NCBI RefSeq assembly: GCF_000003815.2 | Contig: NC_049983.1 | Span: 8,318,157-8,382,156 of the forward strand | Direction: 5' to 3' | DNA length: 64,000 nucleotides | Source: Branchiostoma floridae | Taxonomy: Eukaryota > Chordata > Leptocardii > Amphioxiformes > Branchiostomatidae | Shown here: in pieces, positions 38,737 to 49,539 of the stretch | How the letters are laid out: the number at the start of each line of letters is the position of its first letter | Numbering within the stretch: position 1 is the first letter of the stretch | Position numbers and translations under genes: made by a program | Notes under the pieces: model-generated | What the model saw: the letters and a program-made list of their open reading frames with translations, nothing else | Told to the model about the DNA's origin: nothing | Databases searched by the model: none

Positions 38737-39285
38737 CGAGGGGCGTTCAATAAGTAATGCCCCTGACCCACTTCCAGTTATCTGATCTAAATGAAATTTT
38801 GCATGTGTACTGATTCATATCTCTATGGGTTATGTTGCAAAAAATAGCTCTGAACTAATTGTGGTTTCTGATTTACTGGTGTTTGAACTGAGTCAGGTGT
38901 GAAATGGACCAGGTGTGAAATGGAGCCAGGTGAGTGTCGCGCAGTGATGCGGTTTTTGTATTTGAAAGGACGCACACCAAAGGAGACTTTTGATGAAATG
39001 AAAGAAACTTATGGTGATGATGCCCCATCATATGACCTTGTAAAACGCTGGCATCTTGAATTCAAACATGGCCGGAAGTCTATGGAAACAGCTCCCAGAC
39101 CTGGTCGTCCCTCTTCTGCCATTGATGAGGCTATAAAAATGGTGTCCAGAGCTGCATCAAACAATGGGAGAAATGCAAAACTCTGGGTGGTTCCTATGAA
39201 GAGAAAGACTAATAACTGTGCCAAGTTTCATTAATCTCCTGCTATGGGAAATGGGTCAGGAACATTACTTATTGATTGCCCCTCG
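38737..39285 (+). mobile_element. Internally deleted Tc1/mariner element
   Basis: CGAGGGGCGTTCAATAAGTA at the left and its near-perfect inverse at the right (about 30 of 34 bases match) are flanked by TA on both sides (38735-38736, 39286-39287), the mariner target signature. Inside, 38899-39234 encodes the N-terminal helix-turn-helix part of a mariner transposase (RAVMRFLYLKGRTPKETFDE, then VKRWHLEFKHGRKS and PRPGRPSSA). The DDE catalytic domain is missing, so the element is non-autonomous. Confidence 0.9.
38899..39234 (+). pseudogene. Mariner transposase fragment, HTH part only
   Basis: About 111 codons with the paired HTH of mariner-type transposases, ending just before the inner edge of the right terminal repeat. 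The last 25 residues have no family similarity, which suggests the internal deletion joins unrelated sequence. No D,D(34)D residues are present, so it cannot catalyse transposition. Confidence 0.85.
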
Positions 39286-39289
39286 TAAC

Positions 39290-42010
39290 ATGGATTGCTA
39301 TTGCGGTGTTTACAGTGCAAACATAACAGAGTGTGTTATGAACAAAGTATGTTTCCATGTGATAACATTTTGTTGCTGCAACTTCATTGATTATTCATGA
39401 CCATAGGAGACATCTACTAGACCTTAAATAAAAGAATAACAACGCAATGTGACGTCATGATCAAGTGGTATATTGTACAAATAGTTTTACCCTCGCTTGA
39501 AGGGTGTACAGCGTTCAGCCAGGCAGTATATCCTATGGCACAACATATGGCATGATACACACTGGGCATATCTTCACAAGTTGAATGGTTCTATTGCACA
39601 CAGCTATCAATCAAATCAAGTGGAAGCAAATCAAAGAGACATACAATTTGTATAACATAATTTGTCAGAAATAGATACCTTATACTGGTACTATATGGCC
39701 TGATTGAGTAAATAAACATTATTGTAACTCCATGAATACTTATGAGTTGCAGCATATGAAATACAACAAAAATATTGTTACTTTAAGAATTTTTTACAAT
39801 CGCCAGAAAGCAACAGAATGTTATAATCATAATAACTGGAAACAGTTACAGAAAATAAAATAAAAACAACTTTGCTGGCATTTTGTGGCACATGAAAATT
39901 TAATACCTCACCAAAAAACTCTAGCAATATTCATTTGCAAAGGTAGGTTTTTGGACAGTATGAAAAATAACTACATGTACTGTATTTGATATTCAGAGTT
40001 TTTAATGATTGTATAGCCAGGTTTTCTCTTTCTTTGGCACAAAGTGTCATGCATAAACAGTCATGGTAACATGCCGAACATTTTCTTACTACCTCTACTT
40101 CACTTTTGCATGTACATTTTCTGCTTCACTTGGGGCATTATGGAAAATTGAGATGAGAAAGATAATGCCATAGAGGGTCAAATAAATAAATGTTGGTACA
40201 TTCTCAAGCGCACACAAAGTACAATACACATACATGGCCAACATACAATGTAAGCAAAACTGTCTGCTACAAAAATGTCTACTTTTGCATCAAAGCATGT
40301 ACCATAACTCTGAAGGCTGTAGAATTGAACAGTGTAGGACATCTAAGAGAAAACATATTACAGTATTCGCTTCTTAGGCCTCAATGTAAACTTATCTATT
40401 TCTGATCAGGAAAAGGAAAGGCACTTTTCAATTATTTTTTGGTGACTTTATAGAAAAGGTACAATTCCTTATGGAAAGTACTGATCCAATCCATTTCTAG
40501 AATATTCTAGAGAACAGTTAACATGCATTGGCATAATACCGGTCATAAGCCTTATACCGGTCGATTAAAAATAGTGGAACTTAAAGAGATCTACACATGC
40601 AACAATAGTTATTTCTGAGGTATGCACACTTCAGACATCTAGGTGTCCAATACATAATTTACAAAGCATCGATAACAATGCATTCGAAGACAACAAGGCC
40701 AAAAGTTTTCAGGTCATTTTCGGGGCAGGCGAGCTCGTCGTGGGACAAACACACTGTCACGTTCATCGCCAGATTTGTAGATAATAATCACATGTGCTCA
40801 CGGCACAAGACGAGCATGATTCAACAGCAATCTTGAATTTCTTTTGGTGACCTACAACTCGTGTAAAAGTGTGAGGAACCGTTGCATTATCGCCCGGATC
40901 TACGGCTGAATGGGTCAAATTGAACGTACGCCGCCATTTTCCCGCCATTTTTAATGCTACGGCCAGCAGTAAAGTTTTACGTCATAGCGGTTGTGACGGA
41001 TCAAAATTAAATGAAAATTCTTGTCAGTATACGCCCATTTTCTCATGACTTTTTGTATGCTCATGCAGATTTTTGTTTTGTGCAACTACTAACAGGAAAG
41101 AAAGGAACAACAGAGGATGTATAAAGGTACATAGCGGCAGTTAATTGTGCCGTGTTTCGTTCGACTGGTATAGTGCACCCCCTTCCAACCACGCGCCTGT
41201 TCTCCGTGCAATTCCGCGGTGTGTTCCAATTGCGATATTATGTTTTTAGCAGGACTAGAGTAACTGGTAACATGTAACTGGAGAAAATGACGCGTTGATC
41301 ATTTGCCAAATTAGCATTGCTTGAGAAATTGCAGTAAACCGACCGGTATTATGCCAATGGATGTTACACCATACACTGTGTAAAGTTAGAGTAAAGCCTT
41401 CACCAACGTATATACACTCCTAAATGAATGAAGAACAAAATTTAATTTACTTTCCCTATTTCCACACAAAGGAAATGTGAAACAATAACACACATCACAG
41501 TATTCAAGAGGTATATGCATACATATGTCAACAACACAAACTTTCTGTCCTTTTCTTCATGCTGTACATACAGCCTTGTTTGAATATAAATATCTAGATC
41601 TGTATGTTCTGAAACAGCTCAATCGTTTGTCCATATATCTAATGCCTTTGAATTAATCCTCAAATAAACTTTTAAATTAGTGATGTAATGAAATCTGTAG
41701 ATTCACATCAAAACACATCAACATGTTTCAAAGTGGTTTGCCTTGAAGGTAGCAAAAACACACAATGTGTTACACATAGAGTCATGATCAATGCAAACAT
41801 AGGCAAACTTTTACAGGTTTAGACCTCATGATTATCATTTCCATACAGACTTCTGGTTTGCCTTTGTGTACAAGTGGAACTCAAATTGAATGGCTGACTA
41901 TCTCGTCTGGAAAATTATTTGGCAAATCCTCTGGTAGTTATTTCAACAACCCAAGGAGTTTTGTAGAGACTTAAGACAATGACACATATCAATCAATCAT
42001 TTTGTTATCA
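39290..42010. other. Intergenic region; possible CpG-rich promoter near 40700-41250
   Basis: No family match. Around 40920-40960 two AAAATGGCGG-type motifs (reverse strand) resemble YY1-like start-site elements, and a 61-codon reverse-strand frame (40763-40948, starting MAGKWRRTFNL) begins there. It could be a first exon or a small gene, but nothing further supports it. The rest is AT-rich. Confidence 0.35.
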
Positions 42011-45000
42011 TCAATAGAACTCCTCCTCTGATGACCCACTGTCCTCCGGCCTTGTGCCTGTTACGGAGTAGTACACTTCCGTCATCAGCCTCTCGAAGGC
42101 ATCGTCCACATTCTTAACATCTGCTGCCGAGGTCTCAAAGAAGTGCAGGGAGCTCTGTTTGGCGAAGTCCCTGGCTTCTCTGATGGGCACTGTTCTGATG
42201 TGGGACAGGTCACACTTGTTCCCAACTGGGATGAAGGAAAAGATACAATATAGATAAATCTTCACCACTTATTCCAGCTCCTATGACCACCACATCTGTA
42301 TCTACCACTTCCTTCTTCCCTCCAGTTTCAAAACTACCATTGATTGTTCATTCTTTATTTAAGGCGCCAATTGCCCCATAGTAAAACAAAAACATACATA
42401 ACTGTTACAGCAATGTGAATATATAAATATGTACAACATTTAAGAAAACAGAGAAACATCTATCTATATATTCCATCTTTGAAAATGTCTATGAAAATGT
42501 CTTTGAAAACATCCATGAAAAATCTTTGGAATAGAACATTTAAAATCAGTGGTGTTGTTAAAGTTTTAATCTGCTGACACAATGTCACAACAGTTTCTAC
42601 TGACAAACTAACATAGGATAACACAGTATATAAATGACGTAACTAGGTTTTTGAAAATATCCGTGAAAAAAAATGGAGTTCTAAAGAATTGTTAAAAAAT
42701 CTATTTCATTATATTCAGTTTTACCTGACTGACAGCTATCGCTATGTCTGGTGAGGCCAGAGGTTTAGTAGAAGAGTAGAGTAATTTTGCTATAAAAATT
42801 ATGTATCATCCATACATCATCTGTACATTTACATAAGGTCAGCTATCAAGACTGGCTGAAGACTGCCAGAGGACCTATGGGACTGGTGATGATAATATGA
42901 TATAAACTAATTTACAACAGAAAGCGTATACGTCAAGTCATTACCTAACATGACCACAATGCCCTGATCATCAGCATCTTCCTGTAGCTCCTTGAGTCTG
43001 TTCTGAGCATGCTCAAACGTTCCATGTCTGGTGATGTCATACACCAGGAAGGCCCCCACCGCTCCTCTACAGCAGGCACTGATGATGGGCCTACAGGACA
43101 CAACAGTACAGGTTAGGCTACAAGATGTCATACACCAGGAAGGCCCCCACCGCTCCCCTACAGCAGGCACTGATGATGGGCCTACAGGACACAACAGTAC
43201 AGGTTAGGCTACAAGATGTCATACACCAGGAAGGCCCCCACCGCTCCCCTACAGCAGGCACTGATGATGGGCCTACAGGACACAACAGTACAGGTTAGGC
43301 TACAAGATGTCATACACCAGGAAGGCCCCCACCGCTCCCCTACAGCAGGCACTGATGATGGGCCTACAGGACACAACAGTACAGGTTAGGCTACAAGATG
43401 TCATACACCAGGAAGGCCCCCACAGCTCCTCTACAACAGGCACTGATGATGGGCCTACAGGAGAGGGGAGATAACTACTGATTAATAACCTTTGACAAAG
43501 GACGTCCCTGTAGCTCAATTGGTAGCAGCCTCACAGTTATTGAGTGAAGCTCCTAGTTACATTTACTCTGCAACTGCTTCAATCCTGGGTTGGGCATCTC
43601 GGTTGGGGCTGCACCTGTCTTTTGGAGGGGATGTAAAATGTGCTCCCGTGTTCCAGGAAGTGTCTCAAGCATGTTAAGGGGAAAGTGCTAGCTACCCCTC
43701 CATGTGAAAGCATGCTCTGCTATTGAAACAGTAAGGAAACTTGCTTCCCTACATGTACACGTATTGGCCACCAGGGCTAGGCACTACAAAGGCTTGAAGA
43801 AACGAACAAATATTTAATAGGTTTCCAAGGATTGGTAGAAGAAAGCCATTCGGAGTTCCAGTGCATTCTTCATTCTGTGACTTAGACTATTTGCAACTGA
43901 AAACCAAACAAAATCAGATTGTTCATGGTCAAATTCCTCTCACATGGCAGAAATCACTGCACCACAGAAATACAAACTGTACGTGAACATAAAAAAATAA
44001 AACTGCACACGAAACAAAACAGCCAATCTTAATGTCAGGAGTTACAGGTATAATGAAAAAGATAATTGTAGACAGAGGTTTATGATTTTGATCAAGTTAT
44101 TGATTCCTACACAATTGAGAGTACATGTCCAGTAACAGCTGTGTAACTAACCTGTATCTGTCATCCCCTGCAGTGTCCCAGATCTGAGCCTTGATGGTTT
44201 TCCCTTCTATCTTCATGGTCTTAGTGGCAAACTCTATCCCAATGGTGGGCTTACTACCTGAGTCATACCTGCTAAATGCAAACCTGGGTGGGAAGAACAA
44301 CTGCATCATTTAAGATATAACAATATAACATACACATGTATGTGCAAAGGTATGCACACATAAAGGAGACATTACAAAAACTACATACATGCATGCTAAC
44401 ATAATGTATCTCTACTATTTCTTGTTTACAAGTAAAGCTCATTTGATGCAAAATTGGCTTTCACTGTTAGTATGAGATTCATAGAATTCCAACTACAACA
44501 ATATTTTAAACTAATGTACATTCATTCACATTGCGCATGATGTCACATTACGTATGGATCTTTGGGGTAAACCCTTTAGTTTATTGAGAAACTGATTTTC
44601 AAGTGAACTAGGGCTGGGAACCGGTACAGAAAATTCAGGTCCAGGTCCAGTTCAGGTCCATAGGATCAGGTCCAGGTCCGGACCTGAACCTGGACCTGAT
44701 TCAGTATGACTCATACCAATGGCCCATTTCACTACAAAGAAATCTGTTGGGTGGAGTATTAGACTTACACTGGCATTTTAAAATCCTACAACGCTATTTG
44801 CAACTGTGGAATTGGCTGTAAAATTTAGTAGAAGTTATTATAAACTCTACTCTACTTCACTCTTGTTATTTTCTTCCACCTACAAGTGAATGCCTGATAA
44901 AATAATCTGTTAATTTTCTAATCGGTCCAATATCCGGTCCACCTAATTTTTTCAGGTCCGGTTTTTCTGGACCGGTTCAATAAGAAAAAAACGGTTTTGT

Positions 45001-48000
45001 ACCGGTTCGTTGTACCGATACCCAGCCCTAAAGTGAACTCTACACAAACTCATATAGGGTTATGTAGATACAGGTTTTAGAATCTAAGAACAGACATAGA
45101 AAGCTTTCTACAAATTTGGCTAAAAAAAGATTTAGTTACCTTGAGAGAAGATTACTCTTGCCAACCCCAGAGTCTCCCACTATGACTATCTTGAAGGTGT
45201 GATCAGGCTCTGGGGGTGCTGGGCTCTCATAGTCAGCTGTCTCCGATTCTGTTCATAGAAAATATAACATTACCAATTGCCATATAATGTAAATTTTGTA
45301 CATGTACCATGAATTTATTATACAAGCAGTTTCTATGCGTAGAAGTCCACTAGACACAAGTTCAGGATCATCAGAATCTTGTTCTTCACATTCTATCAAT
45401 GTACATGTACTATCATTTACACCTAGAGCAGTACATGTATATCCAGAATATCACATTGGTACAAGTCACCTGCAGGTTGCTCCGGACTCTCTACAGCTGA
45501 GTTGTCCCACTCAAGTCCTACTGCCTCATCCTCGGGCATTTCTCCTGGAAAAATGATTATCATTTACATAGGATACAGATTATAATCAGGAAGAGAAGCG
45601 ATCCCTCGTCTACAGAAACTCTAATCAGGATAATGGTAGAGTGATTCTGACAGCTTACAATCTCTATCGTGACATATGGATATGAAATTTCAATGTGTAA
45701 CAGTTACAGATTAAAACACAGAAGTCCCCATCCATACCTTCCATGAAGTCCAGCGAGTCCAACACCTCCCTGACCTCCCCCAGGTCCACATTGACAGGGC
45801 GGAAGTGTTCAGTGATTCCAGCGTGCAGGGGGTCTGGGGAGGCCACGTCAAGGATCCTGGCAAGTGGTAATATAGGAACATATTATAACTGTGACTACTT
45901 ACATGTAAGTAACATACTTCCCAATTAAGATGTAAATGACAGCTACCAGCAAAATGTGAATTAGATGAGGCTAAAAAATCATCCCCACACTACACATGGT
46001 GGTGTTGATGGCAGCGCCTATCTCTGATTGGAAGCCCTTGGGCCACACAGCTTTATGCAATGACTACAACAGGGGGTTACTCCACTGGTAGTGGTGTGTG
46101 TTTGACTACCATACTCTTTCCCAAATGCCGAGCGCTAAGCAGAGAAAGCAGAATGTACTAAACTACATAATATAGCAAAATCTTAGGCAGTCTTTGGACG
46201 GGAGACCTGGCACATCCCCGTCTTGTAATTAGCCAGCGAAAGGGCGGTATAACCCCGTCGTGTGTAAACATGTGCGAACATGTGTGATCACGTCGACCGA
46301 TGATGATGATGATGAGTCTTTGGTATGACTTGGCCGGGAATCAAACAATTACCTTCCATTGACAGCTGCTGCTGTCTGTAAGAAGCAGGCGGGGTCCTTC
46401 TCCTTCAGAACCATGCCTCCCAGCGCCACCACACCTATCCCATGGTCCATCTTCTCCTGGTAACGCTCGATGTGCGACTTCAGCACTGACAGCTTCTCGT
46501 TACGCTCGTGGTCGATCGTGTCCCCAAGGACCTGCAACACGGAAAAACTTAAGAACTGAGAAACCAAAGACAAATAGCCTGAAGAAATCCTTCACATATA
46601 CAGTGTGCAAAATACCCACTTGCACACTTACACATTGCAACCACTTTTTGCTTGGTGCAACTTACTTCTAAACTCAGGTTGCACAGGGTGCAACTTAGAT
46701 TTTGAGCCTCAGACCTCGATTTTGTTGTCAATTTACTAATAGAAGGAATCAACCGGACCGAGGCAGCTCTGTTTCATATCAGCCAAACATGTCAGTAATT
46801 GCAGATTTCTTGGCAGATGGACATTTTTAATAGTGAATTGTATGTGGTGCAACTTGAAATTCAGTTGTGCAACCTAGTTTTTGCCCCAGGTTGCACACTG
46901 TGCAACCCGGATCAGAAAAGTATTTTGTACTCAGCATATAAAGCAACATCCGAACTAGCACATGTGTTACAAACTGTGAGTACATCCAAGATGTTTAGAC
47001 AACAGCTAGTGAAACACATGCAAAACCCAGCTAGTGGCACATGAGGGACTTGATAACTTTGATAAGGCACATGCGTTTTTTTTAATGATTTTTGAATGAC
47101 ATGTTATATGCTGTGTATGTCGTGTGTCCAAGTGTTATGTGGAATTATTACTCCTGGAGGAGTAGATGTTGCGGTGGTAAGCTGTCAACAACTAAAGGAG
47201 TAAATAAACAATAAACAATAAACCTGCTTCTTCTTCTGTAGTGTAGAGATGAGCGAGTCGAGTTCCACGAACAGGGACGACTTGTGACGGGAGGCGTTCT
47301 CCTGTAAATCAATGGAAAACGGATCAATTAGCTTCTAAATGAGGATATAATGCAATTATGTTATCATTAGCTGAAATAATGACATCTGATGGTTGTAATA
47401 CAGTGTTCTACAGTCTTGTTGTTCTGCCATTAATTCTTTTATCGAAAAATAAAACGTATCTGCATTATTACCTTCGACAGTAAGTTGTGGCTGTGTATGG
47501 ATTGTTCTTTGTAGAAAAAAAAAGCAGTTTAACTTGAAGGCCTGACACGTGATATTCTATCATGGGCCATCTGTCCTTTTTTTCTTAATTATTTACAGTT
47601 ATGTTACTTAAGATATGTTGCTTCATTTGGGACTTACTTCAATGCCAATGATATGTTTTTAACACAATTACATAGTATATACCATGCTTATGTGCAACAT
47701 CCCTACATAACATAGTCAATGTATCTGGCTCTTGACTGGTGGCAAGTTTATTGCATTTAAAGAAACTGATGAAGGTTTGAATATTCACAGGTTAGTGATT
47801 GCATAGCTTAGCCAAGGAGATACGTAATCCTGACTGCCTATCACAATTATCAATTTAGGCAATAAGAGGATGGCAATTAGTGGTTTGACCAATGAGAAAG
47901 TGGCTGCATGTCCATGAAATATTTTCATTGCTATTTTGTTGCTCTTCATTATGACAAAGGTGGGATAGGCTATATGACTACAGTATTGCCAATACCTACA

Positions 48001-49279
48001 CAGACAAGCTGGTACATGGCCTGTAGCAGTTGTATTCCCTTCTCATAATCTGTGATCCTCCAGGCCAGGTTCTCTACACTGGTCCTCAGGATATCCTGTT
48101 GGGCAGGGAACAATGTTTCCTAATGATAGTGCAGCAGCAAATCAAAGTAACAAGATTCTACAACAGTTTTGGCACATAAAAATACATCTATCATTACAAG
48201 CTTGTCAATACGAGCAAATACTGTGTTGATTACCCTAGTATAAATAGACATGATTAGATACACTAGATTGGCTATTTGGCACACCAAGTTTAAACTTTAA
48301 TTTAGGACGCATATATGATGACGAGAAACAAAAACTACAGTCCTTTTACCTAATCATATACTTACTGGTGCACAAGCAGTGCCTTGGGACCTCCAAACAC
48401 CAATTGACAAAAGAAGGAATGTATTGCCAAAGGGTAGTCATACCGGTTTAGAGACTGATAGTGATAACGTTAGAGATAAACTTTCCTAACGACCATATTA
48501 CTTTTCAAAGTGTTCTGAATCTTTTAATGTCACGTGAAATTAGTATTGGCAAATTCATCAATGGATACCTCTTGCAATTAATACAACATAGAATAATAAA
48601 TGAAAATTTTAATATTTTTAGAGTTTGTACATTAAAAATACCATGTTACCTTCATTTCCTGGTACATCTCGGGCAGTTCTACCACAGGGTGGGCGGAGTG
48701 CCTGCCGTCCGACTCCGTACACCGCGGACAGATGATGGTCTCATCCGACACGCAGTACAGACTCAGCTTCTCCTCGCCGTGGTCCTGACACTTCGGCGTC
48801 TTCGGTACCGTCACTGTCAGCGGGTCTACAAGACGGTGCTTCACGAAGGCTTTTCTCGAGTGCACCGCCGTGAGACATTTGTCACAGAAGGAGAGCTCGC
48901 ATGTGACGCAAGTTTTCACCGCGTCTGCTGCCGGGCTTTTCTCGCAGACTTCGCAGGCAAGGTTGCCGTCAGAAGAGCGAGCTGTAGCGGCTTCGGTACC
49001 TTTAACTCTTTCGATGATATTTTGGAGGGTAAGGTTTGGGCACAAGCAACGCAAACCCCTGTCGTCTAAAAACACGGCGTTTTTACACTCGGGGCAACTG
49101 AAACATCGGTCGGTTTCTTCGGATGATTCGGGGTTAGCAGGGGTTTTGGATGTACCGGAGGAAGCTAGGAGGTTGTAGGCACACTTGCAGCATACGCTGT
49201 GTCCACAGGGAAGGAGAAGCGGCGAGGAAAACAGATTGTTGCAGTACGGACAGGAAAGCTCCCGCTCAAGCGCCTCCAT
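42011..49279 (-). CDS. TRIM-Rab fusion: RING, two B-boxes, coiled coil, COS-like box, Rab11-like GTPase
   Basis: Ten exons keep one frame: 48650-49279, 48000-48095, 47224-47301, 46353-46531, 45738-45856, 45470-45544, 45140-45248, 44152-44283, 42945-43090, 42011-42225 (592 residues). Residues 10-95 are a RING (CPYC ... CGHSVCCKC ... CPEC), about 108-205 two B-boxes, then a coiled coil and a COS-like box ([12 protein letters not shown], then [17 protein letters not shown]) as in class C-I TRIMs such as TRIM9 or MID. Where these carry FN3-SPRY, this protein has an acidic linker and a Rab domain (from about residue 412): G1 [10 protein letters not shown]3 WDTAG, G4 NKCDL, G5 ETSA. Two oddities: switch II reads AGDDRYR where Rab11 has AGQERYR, so the catalytic Gln is Asp, and the C terminus EEEFY lacks prenylation cysteines. 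Expected role: E3 ligase with a nucleotide-binding module, by analogy with TRIM23. A donor at 47223 (GTTTAT) is weak. Confidence 0.85.
43033..43458 (-). repeat. Tandem array of the acceptor-proximal part of the Rab exon (5 copies, 91 bp)
   Basis: Units start at 43033 (inside the real exon 42945-43090), 43124, 43215, 43306 and 43397, a constant 91-base period. Each holds the CCTGTAG acceptor and the coding start [19 protein letters not shown]. In intronic copies 1-3 the frame ends right after that part with TTG TAG. Copies 1-3 are nearly identical to the exon; the last copy has diverged at a few positions. Confidence 0.95.
43504..43795 (+). mobile_element. tRNA-derived SINE
   Basis: TAGCTCAATTGGTAGCAG fits a tRNA A box and TTCAATCCTGGGTTGG a decayed B box about 60 bases on. 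A non-tRNA body follows. The acceptor stem is not paired, so this is a SINE and not a functional tRNA gene. It lies in a TRIM-Rab intron next to the 91-bp array. Confidence 0.65.
44609..45030. mobile_element. hAT-like MITE with perfect 8-bp target duplication
   Basis: Begins TAGGGCTGGGAACCGGTAC and ends GTACCGATACCCAGCCCTA, flanked by AAGTGAAC at 44601-44608 and 45031-45038. It is in the opposite orientation to the copy at 7810-8242. It lies in the intron separating the G1 and switch exons of TRIM-Rab. Confidence 0.9.
45990..46310. mobile_element. Possible SINE with a 5S rRNA-like segment
   Basis: GCCGAGCGCTAAGCAGAGAA and TTTGGACGGGAGACCTGGCA resemble the internal promoter part of 5S rRNA, spaced about 40 bases more than in the gene, with unrelated sequence on both sides and a (GATGAT)n tail. 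Best read as an old SINE in a TRIM-Rab intron; the family is not certain. Confidence 0.4.
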
Positions 49280-49539
49280 TTTGGAAGTTGATGTGTCAGC
49301 TGTCGGGTCAAAAGTTGCTCGTAAGTCAAAACGGCGAGGGGGTGTATAATAAAAATAGTGATAGAGAAAAATTCATTTTATCGTAAATATGGAACATAAA
49401 CTTCCAAATTTATTGAAAAGATGGTCTGAGATGTACGTTTACTTATTATACGTAAAGTGGAATGAATGATTATATATACTGTTTGATATAAAAACTGTTT
49501 CACCCATTGTCCCCGAATGGTACCGTCCACTGTAGCAAC
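49280..49539. promoter_or_regulatory. Divergent promoter of TRIM-Rab and the QORL2-like gene
   Basis: The two start codons (49279 on the reverse strand, 49540 on the forward strand) lie 260 bases apart, so both promoters must overlap here unless an untranslated upstream exon exists. No TATA box is obvious. Confidence 0.6.

Noticed and set aside
40763-40948. 61-codon reverse-strand frame starting MAGKWRRTFNL
   Set aside because: Start-site context is suggestive but there is no domain, no clear donor and no downstream exon; kept only as a possible promoter region.
43492-43677. Small protein gene in the TRIM-Rab intron
   Set aside because: The frame lies inside a tRNA-derived SINE.
46125-46220. 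5S rRNA gene
   Set aside because: Only two 5S-like blocks remain, with wrong spacing and no matching ends.
48461-49069. 202-codon forward frame
   Set aside because: Antisense shadow of the RING/B-box exon of TRIM-Rab.
48650-49279. TRIM part and Rab part as two separate genes
   Set aside because: Considered because exon 45470-45544 has an in-frame Met. Phases are continuous across all nine introns and no stop or polyadenylation signal was seen between them, so one gene is the simpler reading, although transcripts are needed.
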